Positions 41,838 to 48,643 of a stretch of DNA of 64,000 nt are shown here, piece by piece. A program made the translations under genes and the position numbers. Location of the stretch: assembly GCF_018397995.1 (NCBI RefSeq), contig NZ_BBQH01000014.1:146370-210369 (forward strand), written 5' to 3'. Below the pieces are notes generated by a model, which did not search any database, had not been told where the DNA came from, and saw only the letters and a program-made list of their open reading frames with translations. The stretch comes from Rhizomonospora bruguierae (GTDB lineage Bacteria > Actinomycetota > Actinomycetes > Mycobacteriales > Micromonosporaceae). Positions within the stretch are counted from its first letter, which is position 1; each line of letters starts with the position of its first letter.

Positions 41838-41987
41838 GTGACCGATGGGATCAAGCTGAGCGGCACCGTCGGGACCGGCTACACCAACGTCACCCGCAAG
41901 AACCGCCGGAGCAACCCCGAGCGCCCGGTGCCGCCCAAGTAGGATCCGGTCGTGCGCCGGCACGTCGACTTCCGCGAGGAGCGCTGA
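41838..41987 (+). pseudogene. rpmG2: Zinc-independent ribosomal protein bL33 paralogue with in-frame TAG
   Basis: The frame reads KLSGTVGTGYTNVTRKNRRS, NPERPVPPK, stop TAG, then [14 protein letters not shown] and TGA. Intact actinobacterial bL33 of the C-minus type, without zinc-binding Cys, reads [37 protein letters not shown]. The TAG sits exactly where the conserved Tyr codon (TAC) stands, so one base change explains it. Flanking residues also drift (RPVPPK for RLVLRK). The usual N-terminus is shortened, starting at a GTG without a ribosome binding site. Such paralogues replace the zinc-containing bL33 under Zur control, and here the Zur box is retained. A sequencing error or stop readthrough cannot be excluded. 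Confidence 0.75.
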
Positions 41988-42044
41988 CCGGCGATCCTGA
42001 CCGCATCATGGATGGTGGCGCAGACGAGGGGAGGCAGCGGTAAG

Positions 42045-42449
42045 GTGACCCAGGCGATACCGAACGCGCCTCGCAATACCCGGCAGCGGGCCGAGGTGCT
42101 GGCGCTGCTGCGCGAGGTGGAGGGCTTCCTGACCGCGCAGCAGTTGCACCAGATGCTGGTGGCCCGCGAAGCCCGGGTGGGCCTGACCACGGTCTACCGG
42201 ACCCTGCAACTGCTCGTGGACGCGGGGGAGGTCGACTCGACCCGACTGCCCGGGGGCGAACAACTGTTCCGCCGGTGCGGCCAGAGCCGGCACCACCACC
42301 ATCTGGTCTGCCGCCAGTGCGGCCGGACGGTGGAGATAGCCGGGCCGGCGGTCGAGCGGTGGGCCGACGAGATGGCCGCCCGGCACGGGTTCACCGACGT
42401 CCAGCACACCCTGGAGATCTTCGGTACCTGTGCGGCGTGTGCCCGCTGA
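42045..42449 (+). CDS. zur: Zinc uptake regulator Zur (Fur family)
   Basis: A 134-residue Fur-family repressor. The winged helix covers NTRQRAEVLALLREVEGFLT and VGLTTVYRTLQLLVDAGEVD. The metal-site region is HHHHLVCRQCGRTVEIAG, with the structural zinc Cys pair CRQC, and the second pair is GTCAACAR at the C-terminus. The His-rich sensor loop and the surrounding zinc genes favour Zur over Fur or Nur. The GTG start follows AGGGGAGG; an in-frame ATG 11 codons earlier is the alternative. It sits next to a metal ABC operon and Zur-like boxes, as in other actinobacteria. A strong hairpin overlaps its stop codon. Confidence 0.88.
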   Translation: MTQAIPNAPRNTRQRAEVLALLREVEGFLTAQQLHQMLVAREARVGLTTVYRTLQLLVDAGEVDSTRLPGGEQLFRRCGQSRHHHHLVCRQCGRTVEIAGPAVERWADEMAARHGFTDVQHTLEIFGTCAACAR

Positions 42450-42470
42450 CCCGCGGCGGGCACACGCCGC
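42432..42470. terminator. Bidirectional hairpin terminator between zur and the ATPase gene
   Basis: GCGGCGTGTGCCCGC / GCGGGCACACGCCGC form a perfect 15-bp stem with a 9-base loop. The left arm ends one base before the zur stop codon. The convergent gene ends at 42474. Confidence 0.8.
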
Positions 42471-42473
42471 GCA

Positions 42474-43439
42474 TCAGGCAGGGGCGCTCACGGTGGCGGG
42501 GCCCATGCGGAAGTCCGGATCGATCTGCGTCGTGAGGTCAAGCCCCGCGCGATCGTTGGCCCAGGCGGCGGCGTTGCGCCGGTGGAACTCGTGGGCGTGC
42601 CGGGTGAATGCCGTCCAGTCCGGCACCGTGTCGTCCACCGCTTCGGTCAACCGCGCCAGCACGGCGCGATTCGCCGGCTCGAGTTCGTCCAGCGGTCCGC
42701 TCGTGCCGCGCTCGGCCCGGCGCACGTACCCCGAACGGCTGACCCAGGCGAGGAGGTCCGCGCCGACGTGCTCGCGCAGGAAGTCCACATCCGCCGCGTC
42801 CTCCACCTTGTTCCCGACGACGGAGAGCGCCACGCCGTAGTCGCGAGCGTAGCCGGCGTACTGGCGGTACACCCCGACGCTGCGCAGGGTCGGCTCGCAC
42901 ACGAGGAAGGTGCGGTCGAAGCGGGTGAACAGGCCCGAGGCGAAGGAGTCGGCCCCGGCGGTCATGTCCACCACGACGTACTCGCCCGGCCGGTCGGCCA
43001 GGTGGTTGAGGATCAGCTCCACGGCTCCGACCTTCGAGTGGTAGCAGGCGACGCCCAGGTCCTCGGCGGTGAACGCCCCGGTCACCGCCACCCGCACGCC
43101 ACCGACGCTCCGCACGCACGCCGCGTAGATCGGGTTGTCCTCCACGACCCGTAGCAGCCGCGATCCGGCCCCTGGCGGGGTGGTCTTCACCATCTCGGTG
43201 GCCGAGCCGATCCGGGGATTGTCGCCGCGCAGGTATTCCTTGATCAGGGGCAGGTGTTCCCCGAGCGGCGGCAGCTGGGCAGCGACCTGCGCGGGGGCGC
43301 CGAGGGCAACCGCGAGGTGCTGGTTGATGTCGGCGTCGACAACCAGCAGCGGCACGCCGCCGCCGGCGAGGTGACGGGCGAACAGGGCGGCGAGAGTGGT
43401 CTTGCCGCTGCCGCCCTTGCCGACAAAGGCGGTCTTCAT
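42474..43439 (-). CDS. CooC/MinD-type P-loop ATPase
   Basis: A 321-residue ATPase of the SIMIBI class. The deviant Walker A is FVGKGGSGKTTLAALFARHL (signature Lys8), switch I has VVDADINQHLAVALG, and switch II EYVVVDMTAGADSFASG. TFLVCEPTLRSVGVYRQYAG completes the fold. CooC members insert nickel into CO dehydrogenase, and relatives serve as metallochaperones or arsenite ATPases. No CODH or hydrogenase gene is in the window. A Zur-like box 26 bases upstream of the ATG places it in the zinc regulon, so a zinc-allocating chaperone role, parallel to that of CobW-like GTPases, is a fair hypothesis. It is convergent with zur. Confidence 0.83.
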   Translation of the reverse strand: MKTAFVGKGGSGKTTLAALFARHLAGGGVPLLVVDADINQHLAVALGAPAQVAAQLPPLGEHLPLIKEYLRGDNPRIGSATEMVKTTPPGAGSRLLRVVEDNPIYAACVRSVGGVRVAVTGAFTAEDLGVACYHSKVGAVELILNHLADRPGEYVVVDMTAGADSFASGLFTRFDRTFLVCEPTLRSVGVYRQYAGYARDYGVALSVVGNKVEDAADVDFLREHVGADLLAWVSRSGYVRRAERGTSGPLDELEPANRAVLARLTEAVDDTVPDWTAFTRHAHEFHRRNAAAWANDRAGLDLTTQIDPDFRMGPATVSAPA

Positions 43440-43464
43440 CGGCGACCGCCCTCGACGATGGTAG

Positions 43465-43479
43465 TGGCAATCATTTCCA
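43465..43479. promoter_or_regulatory. Zur-like box before the CooC-like ATPase
   Basis: TGGCAATCATTTCCA matches 12 of 15 positions of the classic Zur palindrome TGAAAATCATTTTCA and lies 26 bases before the ATG at 43439. Confidence 0.6.
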
Positions 43480-43591
43480 TGTGCGCCACTGTAGCGGCGA
43501 TCCGGGCGTACCGGTTGAAGCGGCACGCGAGCCGCTCGGAAGAGTGCGCGCGGAGCCGGCTGGTCGGTACCCCCTCGGGGCGCGGTCCCGG

Positions 43592-44671
43592 CTACCCGCC
43601 CGCGGTCAGCACGGTTGACCCGTCCGCCCGGGCGGACGGCAACCGGAGCACGTCAACGGCGAGCCGGTCGATATTGCGTACCGTGCGCTCCCGCCCGCCA
43701 GCGGCTTCCACCATCAGCAGCAGGTGGCGTACGCCCGGCAGCGCCGCCGCCCGCGCGATGGCGGCGCGGCACCGGCCCGGCGAGCCCACCGGATGGATCT
43801 CGATCAGGCGTTCGACATAGCCGTCCAGGTCCCTCTCGGGTGCGGGCGACCCGTCGACGCGGACGTACTCCCGCACCCCTGCCAACAGCGCCGGCAGCCC
43901 GGACCGCACCGCCAGCGCCGCCAGCTCATCGGCGTCCTCGACGTGCGCCAGGTGCGCGCTGGCGTGGGCGGCGCGGCCGGGATCGTGGCCGTGCCGGGCG
44001 GCGACCCGGGCGTACCGGTCGAGCAGCTCGACCTTCTCCGAGATGCCGGCGTGCATACCAAGCAGCAGCGACATGCCGTGCCGCGCGGCCAGTTCCACGG
44101 TCGCCACGGAGGTCGCGGCCACCCAGATCCCGATCGGACGCCGCGGCCGCGGCACCACCCGCACCGGCCGGAACGGAAAGCGCCCGTTCCCGGCCACGGA
44201 CGGCGCCCCGGACAGCCACCGCGCCAGCACATCCACCGAGTCGGCGAACCCCTCGCGGTAGCGGTCGAGGCCGGTGCCGAAGACCTCCAGGTCGACCCAG
44301 GGCCCGCCGCGGCCGACGCCGAGCCGGAACCGCCCGCCGGACAACTCGTCGAGCAGGGCGGCCTCCTCGGCGAGCGCGACCGGATGGCGGTCGGACAGGA
44401 TGCAGGCCGCGGTGCCCACCGTGATCCGACTGGTGGCGCCGAGCAGGTGCGCCGCGAAGGTGATCGCCGACGGGCACACCCCGTACGAGATGAAATGGTG
44501 TTCGGCCACCCACACCCCGGCGTACCCGGCACGCTCCGCCGCCATCCCGTAGCGGTGGGCGTCGCCGAGGGCCTCGCCGTGGCTGGCGTCCGAGCGCCGC
44601 CCGGCGAGCAGGAACACATGCGCCCGCACGCCGCGTCCCACCCGCCGGGGCGCGGCGCGGTCAGCAGTCAC
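43592..44671 (-). CDS. LLM-class (bacterial luciferase-like) flavin-dependent oxidoreductase
   Basis: A protein of up to 359 residues with the luciferase-like TIM barrel. Seen: ERAGYAGVWVAEHHFISYG (the E-H-H motif), LLGATSRITVGTAACILSDR, PVALAEEAALLDELSGGRFR, LGVGRGGPWVDLEVFG and PIGIWVAATSVATVELAARH. These enzymes use FMNH2 or F420 to oxidise small substrates. The GTG given overlaps the upstream hypothetical gene by 11 bases; a later GTG near 44629 (before RAHVFLLAG) may be the true start. It is co-transcribed with that gene, whose promoter has a Zur-like box, so it appears to belong to the zinc-starvation regulon. The substrate is unknown. Confidence 0.83.
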   Translation of the reverse strand: MTADRAAPRRVGRGVRAHVFLLAGRRSDASHGEALGDAHRYGMAAERAGYAGVWVAEHHFISYGVCPSAITFAAHLLGATSRITVGTAACILSDRHPVALAEEAALLDELSGGRFRLGVGRGGPWVDLEVFGTGLDRYREGFADSVDVLARWLSGAPSVAGNGRFPFRPVRVVPRPRRPIGIWVAATSVATVELAARHGMSLLLGMHAGISEKVELLDRYARVAARHGHDPGRAAHASAHLAHVEDADELAALAVRSGLPALLAGVREYVRVDGSPAPERDLDGYVERLIEIHPVGSPGRCRAAIARAAALPGVRHLLLMVEAAGGRERTVRNIDRLAVDVLRLPSARADGSTVLTAGG

Positions 44672-45053
44672 GCAACTCGGGGGACTGGTTCAACAGCTGG
44701 CCACGGGTGGACACGAAGCGGCGGTAGGTCTCCGAATCGACCGCCGCGAGGCGGAACGCGGCGACCCGGTGGCAGTTCTGGAAGGCCAGTTTCACCCCGA
44801 AGTGGCGCTCCAGGCTGGACCGGATGGCGTCGCTGGCCAGGGCCCGCAGCAGCTGGCCCCGCTCCGCCTCACTCGGCGGCGGCACGACGTTGTCGGCGAA
44901 CTCGGCTCCGGACGATTCCAGGTCGGCCGCGACCCGGCTGACGGTCTGCCACGCGTACGGCAGGGAGTCACGCACGCAGGCGACGAACTCGTCGTCGCTC
45001 ACGGGGCCCGATTCGGCGGCTTCCAGCAGGGTCGGCGGCACATTGAGAGACAT
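44661..45053 (-). CDS. Small hypothetical protein of the Zur regulon
   Basis: A 130-residue protein with no family I can name. It is helical and acidic in the first half (PPTLLEAAESGPVSDDEFVA, YAWQTVSRVAADLESSG). A more conserved-looking second half follows (ERGQLLRALASDAIRSSLER, FGVKLAFQNCHRVAAFRLA), with a Cys-His pair that might bind metal. The last residues are ELRDC. No signal peptide. GAGGAGGAGC precedes the ATG. A Zur-like box lies 20 bases upstream of the start, and the gene overlaps the downstream luciferase-like gene. The context suggests a cytosolic helper or substrate protein for that oxidoreductase. Confidence 0.7.
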   Translation of the reverse strand: MSLNVPPTLLEAAESGPVSDDEFVACVRDSLPYAWQTVSRVAADLESSGAEFADNVVPPPSEAERGQLLRALASDAIRSSLERHFGVKLAFQNCHRVAAFRLAAVDSETYRRFVSTRGQLLNQSPELRDC

Positions 45054-45072
45054 GCTCCTCCTCTGGTGCTAA

Positions 45073-45087
45073 CGATCTCGGTTTTCA
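45073..45087. promoter_or_regulatory. Zur-like box before the hypothetical/LLM pair
   Basis: CGATCTCGGTTTTCA shares the strong half-site CGGTTTTCA with the box at 33008. It lies 20 bases before the ATG at 45053. A weaker CCGTTTTCG occurs about 40 bases further upstream. Confidence 0.55.
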
Positions 45088-45184
45088 TTAGCGTTGCGTT
45101 GCGAGCACACCACGCAACGTCCGTTTTCGTCAATACCCGGCCCTCGAAGGCGCGACGGGCCGGGCCCAACCTTCGACTGCGCGG

Positions 45185-46420
45185 TCAGCGAGTTGCGGAT
45201 TCGACGGGCTCTCTCGTACCGAACAGGGCATCCGGCGCCCTTCGCCGGTATAGCATCGCCACGCCGGCACAGCCGAACAGCAGGAGCGTGGCCGACCAGC
45301 CGACGGTGTAGCCGAAGTTGTCGACCAGGACGCCGTAGCCGGCCGGCCCGACGGCGAGCCCGGCAAAGAAGCCGAACATGACCAGCCCGGAGGTCCGCAT
45401 CGTCCGCTCCGGATCCCCCGAGGCGGTGGAGATCATCATGGCGAGTGGGTTCCAGGACGAGGCCGAGAGTCCGATGGCCAGCGCGCAGACCGCGGCGAGC
45501 GCCACGCCGACCCGGGTACTCGCGATCAGGCCCGCCGTGGCGACGACGGCGATCAGCGCCATGACCGCGAGCTGGTGCTGGAGATGACCGCCGCGCCGCA
45601 CCGACCGGACCGCCAGCCCACCCCAGAGGAACCGGCCGGCGACGGCGCCTATCCCGACGCAGGACAGCACCAGCCCGGCGACCACCGCGTCGGTGGCCAA
45701 CTCGGCGTGCGCGTACGAGGCGAGATAGGTCGTCACCGTGGCGCTGCCCGCGCCCATCAACAGTGCGTACACCACCACCTGCGGAATCGAGTACCGCACC
45801 GGTGACGCGGCGGGCCGCGCCGCCAGTACCGGCGAGCGACTACCCGTGGCCCACCGCAGGAGCACCAGGGGGACCGCCGAGACGCCGACCGCGTACGCGA
45901 CCAGGGCCAGCCGCCAGTTGGCCAGGACCGCCAGCGGCGGCAGGACGGCGCCACAGACAATCGTCGAGATTGCCACCCCGGACTGCTTGACGGCGATGAG
46001 CAGTTCGCGGGCCGTGCCGGCGGTGAGCGAGGCCCGGTTGGTGATCGGATTCGCGGCCGCCGTGGCGACGGCGGCGACGACCAGGCCGGGAACCACCCAC
46101 CAGGCGTTGACCGCCATGACGGCGAGGCCCACCCCGCCGGCCGTCAGCATGCTGACGGCCACGATCGCGGTCCGTTCCCGCAGGTGGGCAAGCGCTTTGG
46201 GGACGATGACGGAGAAGCCCGCCACCGAGAGGAAGAAAACGGAGTTCACCAAGCCGAACTGGGAGTTGGTCAGCGAGAGGTCGGCCCGCAGGGCTGGGGC
46301 GAGCGCGCCGAGACCGTACTGGGTCGTCGATACGGCCATCATGATCATGGTCAGCAGGCCGCCCAACGGGACGAGATCCGACCGGCTGGTACGCCTGGTG
46401 CGCGGCGTCGGGAACATCAC
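45185..46420 (-). CDS. MFS transporter (12-TM)
   Basis: About 411 residues with twelve hydrophobic segments: VPLGGLLTMIMMAVSTTQYG, FGLVNSVFFLSVAGFSVIVP, GLVVAAVATAAANPITNRAS, WRLALVAYAVGVSAVPLVLL, VVVYALLMGAGSATVTTYLA, SGLVMFGFFAGLAVGPAGYG. The loop after TM2 has VPKALAHLRERT in the place of motif A. The substrate may be a small acid or aromatic compound by general resemblance, but this is weak. The start is GTG at 46420 or ATG at 46417. The stop codon of an acyl-CoA synthetase relic overlaps this start, so the transporter was once coupled to a ligase gene, hinting at uptake of an organic acid. Confidence 0.85.
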   Translation of the reverse strand: MMFPTPRTRRTSRSDLVPLGGLLTMIMMAVSTTQYGLGALAPALRADLSLTNSQFGLVNSVFFLSVAGFSVIVPKALAHLRERTAIVAVSMLTAGGVGLAVMAVNAWWVVPGLVVAAVATAAANPITNRASLTAGTARELLIAVKQSGVAISTIVCGAVLPPLAVLANWRLALVAYAVGVSAVPLVLLRWATGSRSPVLAARPAASPVRYSIPQVVVYALLMGAGSATVTTYLASYAHAELATDAVVAGLVLSCVGIGAVAGRFLWGGLAVRSVRRGGHLQHQLAVMALIAVVATAGLIASTRVGVALAAVCALAIGLSASSWNPLAMMISTASGDPERTMRTSGLVMFGFFAGLAVGPAGYGVLVDNFGYTVGWSATLLLFGCAGVAMLYRRRAPDALFGTREPVESATR

Positions 46421-46510
46421 CGTGCATTATCGACGATCGTCGGATCGCCGTGCACGCGCTCCCGTAGCTTCCGCTTGAGGATCTTGCCGGTGGCATGATT
46501 CGCTTCGGCC
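46417..46510 (-). pseudogene. C-terminal relic of an acyl-CoA synthetase (AMP-binding family)
   Basis: The minus-strand frame reads RVPAEANHATGKILKRKLRE, RVHGDPTIVDNAR and TGA. ATGKILKRxLRE is the A10 motif with the catalytic Lys of acyl-CoA synthetases. Nothing of the rest of the enzyme remains, because the sequence upstream is a thiolase relic in the opposite direction. The stop overlaps the start of the MFS gene (GTGATG), the usual arrangement within an operon. Confidence 0.72.
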
Positions 46511-47123
46511 GGTACGCGCACCAGGCGGTCCAGGCCGTCGCCAGCGGCGAACGTGACGCGGCTCTGGTCATCGGAGTGGACAAGCTTCCCAATTCGGCGG
46601 CGGCACCCTGCCCTTGGTCGCCGAAGACCCAGAGGTGAAGCTCGGCATGGTCATGCCGGCGATGTATGCCATGCGCGCACAGCGCTTCCTGCACGAGCGC
46701 GGCGCGACGCACGAAGACCTGGCGGCCGTTGCGGTCAAGCTGGAACAGGCGGGCATCGGCCCGGCGGACCTGAACGTCGTCGAACTCCACGACGCATTCA
46801 CGGTGGCGGAGTTGGTGTACTACGAGGCGCTGGGCCTGTGCGGCCCAGGCGAGGCGGTCGGTTTCTTCAGGAGCGGCACGACGACCTACGGCGGGCAGGT
46901 CGTGGTCAACCCGAGCGGCGGCCTGCTGTCCAAGGGACACCCGGTCGGAGCGAGCGGCGTGGCCCAGGTGGTCGAGTCCTACTGGCACCTGACCGGTCAG
47001 GCGGGCGCTCGCCAGGTCCCCTCGGCCAGCTGGGCGATGACACATGTCACCGGCGGCGGCATCGCCGGGCTCGACCACGGTTCGTGCGCTGTGCACGTTC
47101 TACAGCGTGTCCAGCAGATGTGA
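46511..47123 (+). pseudogene. Degenerate thiolase (SCP-x/lipid-transfer type) gene
   Basis: Frame one reads QAVQAVASGERDAALVIGVD, then a one-base shift near 46595 leads to GGGTLPLVAEDPEVKLGMVM, PAMYAMRAQRFLHERGATHE and DLAAVAVK. Here the sequence jumps to LEQAGIGPADLNVVELHDAF, omitting roughly 100 residues that belong between them. The end is intact: NPSGGLLSKGHPVGASG with the catalytic His, and AMTHVTGGGIAGLDHGSCAV with the second Cys region. The N-terminal half with the nucleophilic Cys is missing. Three lesions (5' truncation, frameshift, internal deletion) make it a clear pseudogene of a fatty-acid or steroid beta-oxidation thiolase. Confidence 0.82.
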
Positions 47124-47246
47124 TGCCCCACCGCGGACGGCGTCGAGGCTGCCTGTTCCGGATGCGGTGGGGAAGAACCATGTAGAAACGGGCAGCGCGC
47201 GGCAGCGTCACCGCAGCGGTCCGGCTCGGGGCCCCGCTCGTGCCGT

Positions 47247-47888
47247 TCAGGCGTGCCCCAGGATCGCCCTCGCCGCTTCGAGGACGCCGTCGACTTCGAT
47301 GTCGGGACGGCGGAGCCGTTCGTCCCATCGTCGTCCCCGTCGCACCCAGGCGGTCCGGAGACCGGCCCGCGTGGCCCCACAGATATCCTCGACGGGAGAA
47401 TCGCCGATCATCCATCCCTCGAGCGCGACGCCGCAGCGGCGGGCAACCTCGACGAAGATGCCCGGGTCCGGCTTACGGATGCCGACTTCCTCAGCCACGC
47501 AGAGCGCGTCAACCAGGGGCGCCAGGCCGGCCCTCGCCAACTTTTCCACCGTCCGGCCCTGGGAACCGTTGGTCACCACCCCGATCTTCCAGCCGGCGCT
47601 GCTCAGCACGCTGAGTGCCCGGGTGGAATTGTTGTCCGGGACGTAGCACGAGGCATAGGTGGCGACGTACCACTCCTGGAGTTCCGCCATACTCATCCGC
47701 ACGCCGGGCAGCGCCCGCACAGCGGCAAGGAAATCGGGGCGCGGCACCTCTCCCTCGCCGTCCGCGTCGACGATCGCCGCCACGGCATTTGCGGGCAGGC
47801 CCCGGTGCCCGGCGAGCATTCGCGCCCAGCGTCGCAGCGCGGCGGAGCGGTCGACCAGGGTGTTGTCCAGATCGAACAGTGCGAGCAT
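47247..47888 (-). CDS. HAD-superfamily hydrolase
   Basis: A 213-residue phosphatase-like protein. The four HAD motifs are present: ALFDLDNTLVDRSAALRRW (nucleophile Asp and acid Asp), GVVTNGSQGRTVEKL, RKPDPGIFVEVARR with the Lys, and GWMIGDSPVEDICGA with the acidic pair. The inserted helical cap identifies subclass I, to which phosphoglycolate-like and haloacid-dehalogenase enzymes belong. The ATG start overlaps the preceding PhyH gene by one base, so the two genes (and the hypothetical gene before them) form a translationally coupled leftward trio. The substrate is unknown. Confidence 0.88.
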   Translation of the reverse strand: MLALFDLDNTLVDRSAALRRWARMLAGHRGLPANAVAAIVDADGEGEVPRPDFLAAVRALPGVRMSMAELQEWYVATYASCYVPDNNSTRALSVLSSAGWKIGVVTNGSQGRTVEKLARAGLAPLVDALCVAEEVGIRKPDPGIFVEVARRCGVALEGWMIGDSPVEDICGATRAGLRTAWVRRGRRWDERLRRPDIEVDGVLEAARAILGHA

Positions 47889-48643
47889 CAGCCTGCTCCC
47901 GGCGCTTTCCGCAGCGACCCGGAGACCTCAAGCACGGAGTTGGCCAGGAAACGCCGCCGCCCGAGCAGTTGGACCACCGCGGGATCCTCCACCCGACTGA
48001 GTTCATTCGAGCTGCGGCACGCGAAGACCGCGCTGCGCCGCGAGCGGCCGGTCAGGTTGCGTCCGACGCTGTGGAAGCACAGGCAGTTGAGCAGCAGTAC
48101 CCCGCCAGCCGGCATTTCCAGCGGCACCTCCTGCCCGATGAGGTGGCGGTACTCGTCGTGTTCGTCGGCCCAGTTGCCCCCGCCGTTGTGCGATTGCGGC
48201 CCGGCATAGGGCAGCCGATGGGTTGCCGGGACCACGTAGGTGCATCCGTTGCTGACGGTCGCCGGCTCAAGGTAGAAAAAGACTGCCACGAGCGGCTGGG
48301 ACCACTGCTGGATGTCCCGGTGGAGCCGGAACGGGATGTCGCCCGAGTTGTTCACCGTCGCGTGATTGTGCCTGTTCAGCACGACATCCACGGCCGGGCC
48401 GAGGATTTGCCCCAACGCGTCCGCGACGTGCTCATGGCGCAGGGCTTCGATGAAGACCTCGTGGCGCTCCAGCAGCGCATCCAGCCGGCACGGCTCTCCC
48501 CGCTGGTTCACCCGGTAGGGCGGCACGGCGCGCGCGAACTGGTCGTCCACCACCGAGCGCATCCGGTCGACCAGCGAATCCGGCAGGCGATGGGGGAGCC
48601 GTGCGTAGCCCGCGGAATCGAAGAAGCGCACGAGGTCACTCAT
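47888..48643 (-). CDS. Phytanoyl-CoA dioxygenase (PhyH) family Fe(II)/2-oxoglutarate oxygenase
   Basis: A 251-residue double-stranded beta-helix oxygenase. The facial triad is visible as RLHRDIQQWSQPLVAVFFYL (His and Asp) and LNCLCFHSVGRNLTGRSRRS (second His, with Arg for 2-oxoglutarate). CTYVVPATHRLPYAG and GQEVPLEMPAGGVLLLNCL are typical. Members hydroxylate or halogenate small metabolites, carrier-bound amino acids or lipids. The ATG overlaps the upstream stop as ATGA, and its stop overlaps the HAD start. The trio hypothetical-PhyH-HAD therefore probably acts in one small pathway. Confidence 0.87.
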   Translation of the reverse strand: MSDLVRFFDSAGYARLPHRLPDSLVDRMRSVVDDQFARAVPPYRVNQRGEPCRLDALLERHEVFIEALRHEHVADALGQILGPAVDVVLNRHNHATVNNSGDIPFRLHRDIQQWSQPLVAVFFYLEPATVSNGCTYVVPATHRLPYAGPQSHNGGGNWADEHDEYRHLIGQEVPLEMPAGGVLLLNCLCFHSVGRNLTGRSRRSAVFACRSSNELSRVEDPAVVQLLGRRRFLANSVLEVSGSLRKAPGAG

